From positions 7,535,001 through 7,599,000 of the forward strand of contig NC_052679.1 in the NCBI RefSeq assembly GCF_016802725.1: a stretch of DNA of 64,000 nt, given 5' to 3'. The notes under the pieces are model-generated. The model did not search any database. It saw only the letters and a list, made by a program, of their open reading frames with translations, and was not told where the DNA came from. Numbering within the stretch: the stretch's first letter is position 1; each line of letters begins with the position of its first letter. The translations under genes and the position numbers were made by a program. This stretch comes from Solenopsis invicta (Eukaryota; Arthropoda; Insecta; Hymenoptera; Formicidae). This document shows, piece after piece, positions 42,850 through 55,151 of this stretch.

Positions 42850-44275
42850 GCCTCAGAATTAATGAAAAAGTTATCCATACAAGTAATAAGTGCTGCTTGG
42901 AAATTGATACATAAACATAGATATTTAATGCAATTGCACGATCAATTAATTGATTTAAATCGAACAACTGTCAATGATAATAATCTCAAGGTAAGTTTGT
43001 GCTTTTATTTATAACATGAATGAATACTGAGATATTTTATAATATTCCATGCTGCACAATAAAATAATCAGTACGTATATGGAAATGCTACATGTAATAC
43101 TATATATACAATTATAATACATAATTACAATCACAAATTTCTATTAACAGAATCGTGTTAGGCGCCTGAAGGAAGATATAAAAAAAGAAACATGATATGC
43201 AAAGTAGGAGAAAGAGAAAGAGAAAGATGTCTTAAATTAAATGTGAGTATGTATCATGCAGCCTGAAGCCGGAAAAAGATGAGGTAATTCGATTTATGTA
43301 GCCCATGTTATACAGATTATAATTTACTGATTGGTACACAACAATTGAAATTAAATATCTGATTCACAGATAGGAAAGTTAAAGTAACAAGCTCATTGTC
43401 AGTTTAGAGAGACTTAATATGAGCAAGAAATAAGAAGAATACGTATAGTAAACAAAAGCTCCAGGAACAATTACAAAATTTGCTGGTTAATAGATGTTTT
43501 TAGTTAATTAGTTTAAAGGACAGTCACATTTAATAAGATAAAACTTTTGCTTTATATTTCTATTTGCTTTAGGCTAATTAGAAAAGATTAATCTTATTAA
43601 ATATGACTATTTTGAGTTTTTCCTTTATATTTACTTAATATGTATAATAGTATTAAAATATGATACAGAATGTTTTCTGAATTTTAATATGATAATTTTT
43701 AAAACATTCCAGACAACTAAAAATACAAAATCTTCAAAGAAAGACTATCGCTAAGAAATGATACAATAATGTAATAATTTTAAATTATTACACTTTTTAT
43801 CATGCTACTTCATGACCTTTCTTTCAAGTATATTTTGTTTTTTCTGAATTTTAGTTTATTAATGGAATACAATTACTTCATCATTCTTAAATGAAATTTT
43901 CTTAAATGAAATGAAGTTCAACTTGGCTGCATTTCGAATTGCTTATTGACAAGGCACACACAAAATATTTTATGTTATGTTTAATGCTTAGTGTATAACC
44001 CAAGTATAATCACAAATATATGCTAAAATGTTATAAAATATACAATTTTTTAATAATTGTTATAGGTTTTTTTACACCCAGAGATAAATTATTACAACAA
44101 ATGAATGAGAAAGAATTAGCTTCATACCAGTAAATCATTTGTCGTTTAGAAGAAAACAGCAGGTAGAAATTGAAAGAAATCCATAATCTGAAGGAAGCTC
44201 TGGAGTTACATTAAACTAGATTTAACTTGCATATTGAAGCATCTGGAGAATGGACCAATGCAAATACTTGAGTGT
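42850..44275 (+). pseudogene. Degenerate multi-exon coiled-coil gene
   Basis: A first exon-like block (about 42855-42990) reads SELMKKLSIQVISAAWKLIHK and on to DNNLK, ending at a good donor CAAG|GTAAGT (42990). An acceptor 'ctattaacag' precedes NRVRRLKEDIKKET at about 43150, which then hits a stop. Further blocks LQEQLQNLL (about 43460) and KLLQQMNEKELASYQ then ICRLEENSR, IHNLKEALELH and IEASGEW (about 44085-44265) follow, with stops. The Leu/Glu/Lys spacing is coiled-coil-like. I do not recognise the gene. Confidence 0.45.
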
Positions 44276-45212
44276 CAAATGTAATTGATATTTATTATTT
44301 ATTTATTTATTTATAACTTGGATGTACAAGAAAAAAGTGCATACAATGGTTAGAAATATGTATAGTCATAATAATATAGCAATATGGAGTTTTGTAGTAA
44401 TATTACTTTTCGTAAATAGAGAGCTTTATGTATTTTTAATGAGCTTTGTTATTTTATGTGTTAAAGGGCATTAGAAAGATTTTGTTGAAGATTCTTATAT
44501 AATGTAAAGGTACTTTGTAATTTTCCTAATACTTATTATATACGTTTTGTATTTTAATATAGGTGTATTCTCTTTAGCTACTTTTTTTATTTGTTTTATA
44601 TTGGCAATTTTAATTAAATGAGTAATTACATTTTTAAGAAAAGAATACAAATAATAATTTAAAAAGAGTTCAAATTAGAGTATCTAATATAATAAGATAA
44701 CTTAAAATTCTGACAAATTGTTCTTCTCTATAGCTATAATTAAATTTAAGAAAAGCAGAGTAGTTACAATATGGCAATGCATCCTTATTATTTGATTTTC
44801 CATTTTGTTTGCAAGCACCATGATTTATTTGCATAATGGATTATATATTTTAGATAATTTTACGTATCACGTTTCTCTTCATAATGAAGTAATATTTCCT
44901 TATAGAAAATTTTTTTATATCATATGTGAGGTAGTAGAGCTATAAAATAAATGTGAATTTTTCGCTTGAGTAATTGCTTTATCGTTAAATTATTCAGCGT
45001 CTTGACAGTACTGTCACATAAGAAACAATTCAGCGCTTAAAAATATATAGATACTGTTTTCAGAATCATTTTGCATTTTGTTCATCGTTATACATTTTAA
45101 CATACACTGAGAAAAATATTAAATATAAAATTAATATGATAAATCAGTAATTATGGATCCAAAAATAAATAAAAAATTATATAATTAATTGCCAGTATAA
45201 ATCTTCGTGATT
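44276..45212. other. AT-rich region without recognised features
   Basis: Only short AT-rich open frames and an ATTT repeat near 44295. Nothing supported. Confidence 0.5.
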
Positions 45213-45364
45213 GTTAGGGCGTGAGATCGTGAGTCCATACTTAAGATCGAAACGTTTATAATGTAAACTGAGCCAAAATATTAATTATATGTGTAAAATA
45301 TTAAGTGTATATATATATATATGTGTAAAACATTTATTATTATTATTATCATCTTACGCCCCAA
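45213..45364. repeat. Short MITE-like inverted repeat
   Basis: 'gttagggcgtgagat' at the left is inverted at the right as 'atcttacgccccaac' (13 of 15). 152 bp with an AT/TTA-rich interior and the word 'taagatcgaaacgttt' also met at 19700. Confidence 0.5.
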
Positions 45365-45526
45365 CAACATGCAAAGGCTCATATTGTTAATTGAGTTATA
45401 ATTTAATTAAATACAAAACAAATATAATTTTAGTTCAACAGAGTATTTATATATTTAACTTAAATAAATAGATATTTGACCTGAAGAAATTTAATCAAGT
45501 TGAAAAAAATCAACTTTTTTTCAATA

Positions 45527-45816
45527 CAGTGAACCCTCCCATACTTGAAATAATAGGGAGATAAAATTGTTTGGATAAGGGAATTTTCGAATAATAGAAT
45601 AAACACATTTTTATACACATTTTTATTAAATTTTATTTATTCAAACAGAAACTTTGCATTTTTAACAAAAAGGACTTCATATATTCAAAAAAACTTAAAT
45701 TCTTTACGCAAAGAAAACAAAATTAATTTCACAATATGTTATAATATTCGGATAGTAGAACGTTCGGATGTTAAAGAATTCGGATAATGGAACTTTGGAT
45801 ATGGGAGGCTTTACTG
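45527..45816. mobile_element. pogo/Tigger-type MITE
   Basis: CAGTGAACCCTCCCATA at the left and CAGTAAAGCCTCCCATA read inward from the right, each next to TA (45525-45526, 45817-45818). The sequence further in also shares 'ggata' and 'cggataat' words. TIR sequence and TA duplication are typical of pogo/Tigger. 290 bp, no coding capacity. Confidence 0.8.
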
Positions 45817-45943
45817 TATATTGAGCCAAAGTGCAAGATTGATTTTTTAAAAGCCGATATTATCTAATTAAACTCAAATTATAAAACTATTTTTGTTAGT
45901 GTTGCAGCATGACATAAGATGTAGCGCATAATAATGGACCCTG

Positions 45944-47231
45944 TCAATAAGATGTATATTGGAATTGTCGCTCGACAAGGAGTCTGTCCGCTGCTTTTGA
46001 AGCATTTGCAGTCACCGGCCTTGTAGACCGTGTTATTTCGAATCGTGAGGGATTTCGTTCCTCCATATGTTGGTCGCTTCCCGGGTAAGCTATCTCGTTC
46101 GGCAGTTTAGTGTCGGTGCTATCAATCCGTTTCGAACTAAATCTCAGGGTACTCTTGCCATCCGCGCAAATGCCTTTTATTAAAATAACGGTCGTAGTGA
46201 CTAGGCTCATGCTCACGTTCGAGAAGATGCTGTTTCTCACGATGGCGACGTCGCCTTGGATGGACATTGTTCCCGGTTTCTGCATCTCAAACTTGTAGCC
46301 GATGATCTCGATGTTCAGAAAGTTAGCGAAGTTCAACCTTTCCTTGCTATTGTATTACGCAACTCGCTATTTTTAAAGCGCAACATTCTCGTGCTTCTCT
46401 CAAAGACGTTCAGTCAGTCCATCCGTTCGATCGTAACGTTCGTCATAATAAAATGTATCACGTTGATGGAGGTGAACTCTTCGTCAAAGTTCTTGATGAG
46501 CGCGTTCTCAATTGTGACCATGTCGATAGCTATTGTATTTGTGAATGTATAGCTCGCGATCGTTGGTATAGCCAATGTTCGAAAGCTTCAGTAGTTTCAT
46601 GTGACTCAATGTGAAGAAGACATCAAAGATTAGCTTGGTTTTGATATTCTGAACTACCATCTTCTCGAGATCATTTGCTTCTGGAAAACTGGAGTAATGG
46701 AGGTTCGCTGAAACGTAGTCTGTGACAGACACGCTGGTAATGTTCGTGTAACTGTATTCTTCCGGTAAGAGAAACTCCTGATAAGTCAGATCAATTAAGC
46801 TGTATCTTATTCAGCTATTTCAGCTTATTTTATGTTTTTGTGTATTTTACAGGTGCTTTATCGTCAGCATTATTATGAAGAGAAAAGAAATTATTAATTT
46901 TAACTTGACATTATTAACTATAATTATAATAGTATCAAATCAACAATTATTATCTCATTAAAAATTATATGAATAAGAATTAACTAATTTAATCTTGACA
47001 TAATTAAAAGTTAATTTTAAAAAGCATTTATATTAAATTAAAAAATTGTCATTTTTTTAAGTTAGATTACTTGAAACATTCAGAAAGAAGAAGGGGATTG
47101 TAAAATAAGAATTTGCGTTTTTTAGCAAGGAGAACTAATACTCATCTCCAACATTCTGTCCATACGTCGCCGACAGGATCGACACCGACACCAACACCAA
47201 CAGTAATAACGATAAGACGATTGGTATTCAT
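45944..47231 (-). pseudogene. Broken copy of a secreted-protein-like gene
   Basis: An ATG at 47231 starts MNTNRLIVITVGVGVGVDP, a hydrophobic, signal-peptide-like start, ending at CWR where a donor would be expected (here ATGAGT instead of GTGAGT). After an acceptor (about 46782, 'acttatcag') comes EFLLPEEYSYTNITSVSV, continuing as MKLLKLSNIGYTNDRELYIH (46732-46508). After a frameshift come NFDEEF, FIMTNVTIERMD + stop, then NFANFLNIEIIGYKFEMQKPG and DVAIVRNSIFSNVSM (46336-45944). The alternating hydrophobic 'NxxI..N..F.NVSM' layout suggests a beta-helix or leucine-rich extracellular domain. I do not recognise the family. Confidence 0.5.
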
Positions 47232-47979
47232 CCTTGATCAACCTTGGTCACGCGGTCTTGTCGTCTAATTTCGCAGACTCATCGCGATGGAAGATAAATC
47301 TCGTTTAATACGTCTGCTATATATGTTTCAGCTTTTTCCGATCTAAACCCACCTTACTCATCTGTGCTACCGTGATGATGATAACCACGAGATCATTCTT
47401 GTAATAAAAAAACAACAGATGTTTATGCGTATTATAAGACATGTTCTTATGTAAAGAATTCTAAGATGAGATGTGGGCTAATTTAGATTCAATAAACTTA
47501 GTTTCGATAAGTATTGAAAATATTCTAGCGATTCTTATCTCTTATTAGAGAATAGTTTAGAAAGGAATTCCTATTTATTTTTTTCTACAATTTCCGATGT
47601 TCCCAATATCATTGGCCGCCATATATTTGTTCGTTTAATTTTAATAAGTTCTGGTTGTGGCGCTGGTGTTGGTTCGGTGACCACAGGATTTGATATTGGA
47701 CAACATATTATCTAGTTGAAAGATTCGCAAGTCTAATTGAGCATTTTATCGGCTAACAGTTCCTAATAAACTTGTGGACAATAATCTATATGTTTGCACA
47801 CACCTGCAGAATTGTTGATCACACATGACTCTGAAAGGATTCCCAAAGATGCAATTAATGTAGTTATGAGTTATTGCTAAATATAAAATTACAGTTGACT
47901 GTGCAAAGTTTTTTTTCTCGATTTGAATTTGCGTCTAAAAGTTTAAGTCTTTTCAATGTGTCTTATAATTATTTATTAG
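47232..47979. other. AT-rich region without recognised features
   Basis: Upstream region of the preceding pseudogene. No further exon could be assigned. Confidence 0.45.
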
Positions 47980-48187
47980 CTTTAAGACGATAAAAGAAAA
48001 AAAACAGCAATTGGAATAATTTTAGAGCCAGGCGATGTCCCGTATAAACTGTACATCATTGGCGAGCTTGAGGTCCGATGCGTCTGGACAGTACCGAGGA
48101 TTTTCTCATAATCGCCTGCGACAGAGACTACGTGGAGCAGAAAATTGCGGCGCTCCGCGTCTACCGGCAGGTGCAGCAGAATCCCTG
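47980..48187 (+). pseudogene. PP2C-type protein phosphatase exon, isolated
   Basis: After an acceptor (TTTAAG at about 47980) the frame reads AIGIILEPGDVPYKLYIIGE and EVRCV; one base is missing at about 48078, after which LDSTEDFLIIACDRDYVEQKI and LRVYRQVQQNP follow to a donor CCCT|GTGAGT (about 48190). The family pattern 'gD.pyKp.i..epdv....LdgtEDFLiiACDGlWD.v' of metal-dependent PP2C phosphatases (PPM1F-like) is clear, but the GLW after ACD has been lost. ACDG contains a metal-coordinating Asp. Only this exon is present. Confidence 0.5.
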
Positions 48188-48359
48188 TGAGTACATATAG
48201 TATTTCCACTTGACGCAACAATTGATAAAAATTTTTAAGTAAATCACTGTGCACGACATTCGACAGAGCTTGAATTCTTTTCTTTTTTTGTTTTATTATG
48301 TTATTTATTTGAGTGCTCGCCTGGTTATCCAATTTGATGAATCGGAAGAGGCAACATTA

Positions 48360-49465
48360 ATTCTAGAATAGTATCGCTGTTGAATGAAATACAGTGTTGG
48401 TATTTTAACAAGTAAATTTTACGTCTGAGGAAATAGACCATTCTTAATTAATGTAATACAAAATTTTTTTGTATTTCACACAAAATTTCATTGACAAAAT
48501 ATTAATAATCTATATGGAAAGATTTCAGGTTTTGTTGAAATACCTATGATGTAGCCAGATACAGATCCGAAAATAATTTTGTTAGATATCAAAATAATTG
48601 GAGAAATATTTTAACGTGGTTCTTGCAATCAGTTTAAGCATTTTACATAATTATTTTTATGTAACATAATGTTTAAATATAATGCTTGAGAACGTCTTTC
48701 ATAATTGTTTTTATTTTATCCAATAAAATAATTTTTAGATATGTATCTAGTTAAATTTTTAGATACTTTAGCAAATGTTAGTAATTTTCATGAAATTTTT
48801 ATATTTTTGGTACTGCTTTGAAATATGACGCATACACCCTTAAATAGGGAGGGTGTCTATTTCGTTATAATGAGTCACGATGGTTATATTCGATGATGTA
48901 TTATATTGTATAAATTTGATTTAGAGGATATACTAATATTAAATTTAGAGAAGTATATCTAATTTTTTGCAAAAATATATTACATATTATAAGTAAAATT
49001 TAAGGGAGGAACCTACTGTAAACACCGTTTCTTCTCGATTTTTTTTTAAATTTGGCAAAATTGATTGAATGTAGACAAAATATACAGTAATGTTCACTAT
49101 TTAAATTAATTAAAAAATGTTTTTGATGTTGAAAAATTTCAAGGCAGGCACTTCAAAGCAGCACAGCAGCTGCTTGAAGTTGACTCCTTGAATTTGCGCC
49201 GGAAAACGCCGAGGTCACAAAATTAATGTAAAACAGAAATTTCAAGGAAATTTCGTTAGTTTATGTAAAAACGCACAACATATATCTACATCATTAATAA
49301 AATTCATAAAATTGCGAAAACGGCTACATAAACAGAAAAATCATTTTAAATAATTGTTAATAATTATTATTTAAAGCAAAATATTAATGATTGGATAGGT
49401 ATATGTTGAGACCAGATAGTTGAAAAATAAGCATGTAAAATTCGAACACGATTGGTCAAATAGTT
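48360..49465. other. AT-rich region without recognised features
   Basis: No gene or repeat that I can identify; open frames are short. Confidence 0.45.
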
Positions 49466-49497
49466 ATTCGTGCCGAGTTACATTTCTCGGCACGAAT
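49466..49497. other. Perfect 12-bp hairpin
   Basis: 'attcgtgccgag' and its exact complement 'ctcggcacgaat' are separated by 8 bases. It lies just left of the acceptor of the TRM6 exon. Confidence 0.7.
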
Positions 49498-49501
49498 ATC
49501 A

Positions 49502-51605
49502 GTGTCCGCCTGATCAACCTGCATCCTGACAATATATCCCAAAACATGTTCATTGACGCCATAAATTTTCCGTAGGATTTAAGAGACCGACATATCGTGG
49601 TGAATATCCGTAGTTTCTGGAAATTATGTTATCAGAGCGAATCGAATATAATAGACAATATTTCCACATCTAAAAGGACTATTGATATTAATGTAGAAGA
49701 ACCACAGGATATCGAAAAACCAGGGTTTGGTAAGTTAATATTTTTTTAAAAGCAAATTAAGTTAAAGTTAATGATTTATAAAATTAATTTACAGAATGTT
49801 TATATTTACTATCGCAAAAAATCGGAAAAATATTCAAGGAATTAATTTTTTGTTCTTGAAAATAACAGATTTTTACTTTCAAGAGCATCAGTAAAAAGAC
49901 CTATTTTTTGGCCCATTTCTTGGACCACAAATTTCAAACTTTTCTTTGTGTCAAATAGTATTATATAATGGAACATTAATCCCAGAGAAATTTTAAGATA
50001 AACATAAGCGCGGTTCCGAGAATATAAAGGGTTGAAAGTGATGGTTTCTCATAACACAAGGCGTTTTTAGACTTCTTTTCTGTTGTTTAAATAAGAGTTA
50101 GCATTTCCCATGTATTTTTGCGCGCTGAACACAAATCTGGTAAGCAAATTGCTCTATCACGTCAGATTTCTTAGAAAAGTGTCAAAAATGATCGGTTTTA
50201 CCTCACCGTGGCGTTAAAAAAAATCTATTTTTATCTACCTAAAAATCTATCTAATATATATATATATATATATATAAAACGAAGTGAAACATTGTTTCTT
50301 ATGGATTTTTATCCCGGATTGAAATATGACTTTAGTTTTCGTCTAGTATGAAAACTCCCCAAGATAGATGGAGTTGAAGTGAGACGTGACATCGCCTTTC
50401 ACGGATCGAGATGCTTTTCTACTGAGAGTTTCCTTGCCTGGGATTAATGTTCCACTATATAGTACTATTTGGCATAAAGAAAAGTTCGAAATTCGAGGTC
50501 CAAGGAATGGGCCAAATTTACTGAGCTCTTTATATTTTATTTTTCCAACAAAATTGTTTCTTCGATTATGTTTTTCTTTTTAAAGCAACTAGCAATAAAT
50601 ATGGCATATATACACATTCACGCAGAAAATTTTCTAATTAAAAATTAATTTTACAAGGCACTATTTATATTAAATTATAATTATGTAACTTTTTTAAAAT
50701 TAATTTTACTTTATAATAAAAGATAATAATAAATAATTGTAATATGGATCCTGGAATAATATTTTATTTGTAAATGAGGTTTATATGAAATAACAAATAT
50801 TACAAGAATCTATAATTAGGAAGTTTATAAAAAATTTTGAATTAAGAAAGTGGCTACACCAAAAACACTATCTTAATGCTCAGTAATCATTTCTTAGATG
50901 AATTTATATTCATTTACAAATTTCCTCAAATTGTGCTCTGCATATTTATCAGAATTTAAAACGCAGCATAAGTAGAATCAGAAATATAATATTACGAAAT
51001 TTAACTTTTTAACTTTATTAATTAACCTTTAATTTTTTAAATACAGTTAAAACCCAATCCTGTGAAAAATCAACGGAAGATTCTGAAGGTGAAACCAAGA
51101 ATAATGAAACGACCATGGAAACTTCGGAGTCGGAACCTGGAATGAGAGAAAACGGTTCTTTTCTCACGAGTGATGCTGAATGACGCCGAGGAGGATACCA
51201 AAACTTTGAAACGAAAGCTTGAATCTGATGAAATTCCCGAAAAGGAAACGGCACCTGCGAAAAAACCAAGATGGTTATTAGAAACGGAACACGCGTTCGA
51301 TTTATTAAGTGATTCGAAAGCTCGCGGTTTGACTATCGTAGCGAAGGAGCATCCCTTACAAATTGCAAACGCGCTGCTTCCCTTCTTGGGAATTTCATGG
51401 CCGTTTGTTATCTTTCATATACGCATCGGGAGCCCTTGCAAGAAACTTTTATATGGAGTTAAAGCAGAAACGCAATGTAATAAATATGAAACTGTTTACA
51501 AACTTTTTGTGTTCGTATCAAGTATTACCTGACAGGACTCATCCCGATATCTCGACAAGCGATACCGGCGGTTATATTTTAACTGTTTACCTAGTTGAGA
51601 AATAA
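49502..51605 (+). pseudogene. TRM6 (tRNA m1A58 methyltransferase subunit), 3' exons only
   Basis: Exon A (49502 to about 49733, acceptor 'atatcag', donor G|GTAAGT) reads RLINLHPDNISQNMFIDAINF, then a TAG stop, then DRHIVVNI and DIEKPG. Exon B (51044-51605, acceptor 'aaatacag') reads KTQSCEKSTED, an acidic Lys-rich linker, KKPRWLLETEHAFDLLSDS, GLTIVAKEHPLQIANALLPFLG and finally NFLCSYQVLPDRTHPDIS with DTGGYILTVYLVEK, ending at a TAA that overlaps AATAAA. The LHPGN-like, AKEHP, YQVLPDRTHP and GGYIL blocks are those of TRM6, the noncatalytic partner of TRM61 that methylates A58 of tRNAs. Frameshifts at about 51170 and 51420 and the TAG make it nonfunctional; the 5' exons are missing. Confidence 0.75.
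49740..51040 (+). other. Intron of the TRM6 copy
   Basis: AT-rich, with an AT microsatellite at about 50249-50275 and a T-rich run before the acceptor. 'aagaaaagttt' and 'tggcccatt' words near 49910-49950 recur inverted at about 50470-50515, suggesting a decayed MITE of about 600 bp inside the intron. Confidence 0.5.
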
Positions 51606-53993
51606 AGTTTTTTTTTTTATATATTTTGATGTAAAAAATTAATCAGCATAAAATCGTATACTTTATATTGAATGCCAAATGTATAAGATGTATACAACGT
51701 TAGGAAAATTTTATGAACAAATAATAATTTTTTACATAAATATAACTCTATTACGTATGTATTTGCATATTTTATTTATTTAACCTTCAATGCATTATAA
51801 TAATAATATCATTCTTTTATCTTTTTTATAAGTTCAAAAAATCATAAGATTGTAAAATAAAAATCAGAATAAGAGTTGTTAATATCAGTGAATTTTGTGC
51901 AACTTTTTTATCATATATAATAATCAAGTGTTTATTATCGGGAAAACCGAGAAAATCTGAAATTTTCAGGGAATTTATTTGTTATTCCTAAAAACCATAG
52001 TATTTGATTGGTGCTCAGAGAAATTTTTGGAATTTTATTTTTAAATTTAAATTCTATCTTTTTCTGAACAAAATAAACTAAAAATTGTTTTTACGATTAT
52101 TATTTCTTAATAAAATCAATTAGCAATAAATATAACATACATACATATATTTTTATGTGACTCGTTTTTGTAAAAAAATTAGTAATAATAGAAAACATGA
52201 TCCTAAATTGATTGTTTAATCGCCTCTCAAATCTTGTACTTTCGATGAACTGTAAGATCCATGTATTGCAAACAGAACGTTATGTGCCATTTAAAGTTCA
52301 TATTATTTTTTTTAATACTTCAGTATATTTTAAAATTTTAAATTTAAATTGCTTTCTTTTATGATTTCATGCAATTAAGCAAACAAACAGACGCGCTAAT
52401 GTTAATGACGTTGACTTAAACCTGCAGTTAACAACTATACTTTTCGATAATAAAAATGGATAACAAAAATTAATTTAGAGGAGAAGAGGGTATTATGGCT
52501 ACTGTCGACAATATGGCTACCCATATTATTTCCGTTATTAGGAGGCGTATTCTAACAATTGCTTGTGGAGTTATTCGTTTAGTAGCCCGCCGTTTCTTAG
52601 TGATGCTAATATGCCAATACATAATGACTGACAATTGTTAGAATTTTTACTTTTGAGCACTTCTACTAAACTTTGTCAAGGTACACTTTCAACCTTTAAT
52701 TACATACACTTCATCATTATTCTTAAATTTGAGTGTATTATCACACGAAGGTACATACATTAGTGTTTTTTTGTTATTTTACTTTTTATTCGGCCGTATA
52801 CATTTCGAGTTATACAAAGTTAAAACAATAACATGGGATTTTGTTAATATGGTTTTTTAAGCAAAATTTTTATACCGAAATATTTCTTCGATAAATCGAT
52901 TGTCAAACAGCGGTGTTTAGAAACATTAGAGACATCATTTTATGCTTGTTGTTTAATGTTAAATAGGGATAAAATGATATTTTTAATGAAATTTCTAATG
53001 GTATTTCTAAAGCTTCTGAACATAGGATGGAAAATTAAAAATATATAATTTTGTAACAAGGTACTGAGTTTCTTTTAAACTAAATTAATTTTTTTTAATT
53101 ATTTTTATGGATAGTCATATTACAACCACTTTTTTCTTCCACCGATTATGCAGTGCATTAGATATTTTTATAAATCACGTCCTAAACAATAAATATTTCA
53201 TTACTTTGAGTCTAGAATCTGTCAAACACTCTGACGACAACACTCTGACGAGTGTAATCGTTCAAGTTTTAATAGAAAATATTAATTATAAACAAAGTTA
53301 TTGAGTAAAATGAAAATGGGTGCTATATTACCGTCTTCTCTTCTATTAAATTATGACAGAAGGCCAGATGTATTTCTTATTGACTTTGACAACCGTCTGG
53401 ATTTTGCACGAGATGGCTAGAACAATGAAAGACATTGATTAAGATAAGTAAAAAATTAGAAAAATGAAATAAATTATAGAAGCGTCATTTTGATTACATA
53501 AAATAATGTGTATTGAACATTACAAATTTTATGTCTGAAGAGATTAAAAGATTATCCGAGAGTATGAATTAAAATTATGACAAACACTAAAGAACAATTA
53601 TATTATACATACACATTTATAATTCGTGGAAATAACAGAACTGTATGCATGATCAATTATTAACTTCTATGTTAATATTTTTCATACACAATATAATTTT
53701 GAACAGAATGATTATTATATTTGTTTCTTTCTAAAATATCAGAGATTCTTTTCTAAAATGAAATCTGAATTCATTGCATTTACGTTAAAGAGGCCTGGTT
53801 TCATTCTGGTTTTCAAGCCTGTGACAATTGGTCTCGTTTTTCCTGAGAAGTACAACAATAAAGAAAATTATTACTAAATTTACTATTTATTTAAATTCTA
53901 TTAACACAGAAATTCTACTAGATTTGAAAACTATAAATTCTTTTCTTTTTATTTGAAAATGAAAATTTTTCATGAATATATATTACATATTGT
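51606..53993. other. AT-rich region without supported genes
   Basis: Contains one inverted pair, 'attctaacaattg' (52551-52563) and its complement (52634-52646). A possible exon-like block on the minus strand near 53858-53760 follows an acceptor ('acttctcag'), but I cannot name it. Confidence 0.45.
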
Positions 53994-54194
53994 TTAGATA
54001 AAAAAAAGAATCTGCAATAAATCTTCCATATTGGTCAATGAATAAGGATTCTTTCGTTTTGTACATTGATTCGAATCTCTTACATGGTTTGTCATATGTG
54101 GATATTGAAATAACAATCCATTACCTTTGCTGTCACTTTTAACTAAAATTATACTCAATGGATGGATTCCTATATTTTTCAATTCACAGTAAAG
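53994..54194 (-). pseudogene. NPRL3 first coding exon, isolated
   Basis: After an acceptor-like 'ttctttttag' (54195) the frame reads KNIGIHPLSIILVKSDSKGNG and LLFQYPHMTNHVR to NPYSLTNMEDLLQ. This is the N-terminus of NPRL3 (the 'PlSvILV.S.SkG..LLFrYP' block), a GATOR1 subunit that represses TORC1 under amino-acid shortage. A TTG stands where the initiator ATG would be expected, and sequence after LLQ is a T-run with no donor. The rest of the gene is not seen nearby, so it is probably a fragment rather than the active gene. Confidence 0.6.
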
Positions 54195-54299
54195 CTAAAA
54201 AGAAAACAACTATTAGGAAGCAATATAATTATTGTTACAAAAGCATTAATAAATGTAAATATACCTTATTGTAATTATTTTATCATCATAGTTAAAATA

Positions 54300-55058
54300 T
54301 GATTCTATCGTCAAAACTATTGTCTCCTCTTAAAAAGTTTTCGGCAGGACTGCGTTGCGGGGATGATTTTTTTTGTTTCATCGCGGCTTTAATTTCATAT
54401 GATCTCTCGACGTGCGTCATCAAACCGCTACATCAAGGCCATCAAGGGACGCTAGTGGCCACGAAGGAAAAGGGAAGCTGTCGTCCAGGGCCGACGCGTT
54501 CGAGACCGCTGGCGAAGAGAGAAGCGAGAGCTTTACACGGCGAACAAGCGCTCCGTATAAGACTCGCGAATGGAAAAAAATTGTACGGGCAGGTTGGAGC
54601 GGACGAACGGCTAGGACAAGGGCCATTGAATGTCGGCTGGCCTGCTGGATAAACGGACGAAAATCGACGAGATCGATAACTAGAATAATTCGCTCCGTGA
54701 ACGTAGTGCGGGAATCTACCAAGATATCGGCCACTGGCGGGGACCGTGCGATACCCGCGGAGATCCGTCATAATACGGACGTGACGTCGCGTCATGATAA
54801 CGACAGACGTCAATTGGCTACGCACATACGCGGCAGAATAACGCGCACACCTATGGGTACTGTACGTAGGGTAGGGTAGGACGCGCCCATCGTTCCCTCA
54901 ATTTCCGCATCGAGCGCGATCCTTCCCACAGTCCTTCGAGTTCTCGCTGTTGTGTACGAGTGTTGTGTGGCAAACGAGTATCCGGACGATCTCTCTCCCG
55001 GCAATCTTCTACAAGACGAGGAGCAGCGAGGCGGTGTCGGCGAGGTGACCCTCTCTCG
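54300..55058 (+). promoter_or_regulatory. GC-rich promoter/first-exon region
   Basis: A sharp rise in CpG content between AT-rich flanks, ending at a consensus donor TCTCG|GTAAGT (GT at 55059-55060). Open frames on both strands are long because stops are rare in GC-rich DNA; none resembles a protein. The best reading is the promoter and noncoding first exon of a plus-strand host gene. Confidence 0.45.
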
Positions 55059-55151
55059 GTAAGTGGAAAGCCACAAGCAGATCGGCAGGCTCGCGTTCTG
55101 TGGTCGCAAGCCCATCGATGTAGCGTGCGTGCGTGGCGCATCCGCCGCTCG

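Noticed and set aside
52551..52646. microRNA precursor
   Set aside because: The 13-bp inverted pair is separated by 70 bases without continuous pairing, so the hairpin lacks the length of a miRNA stem.
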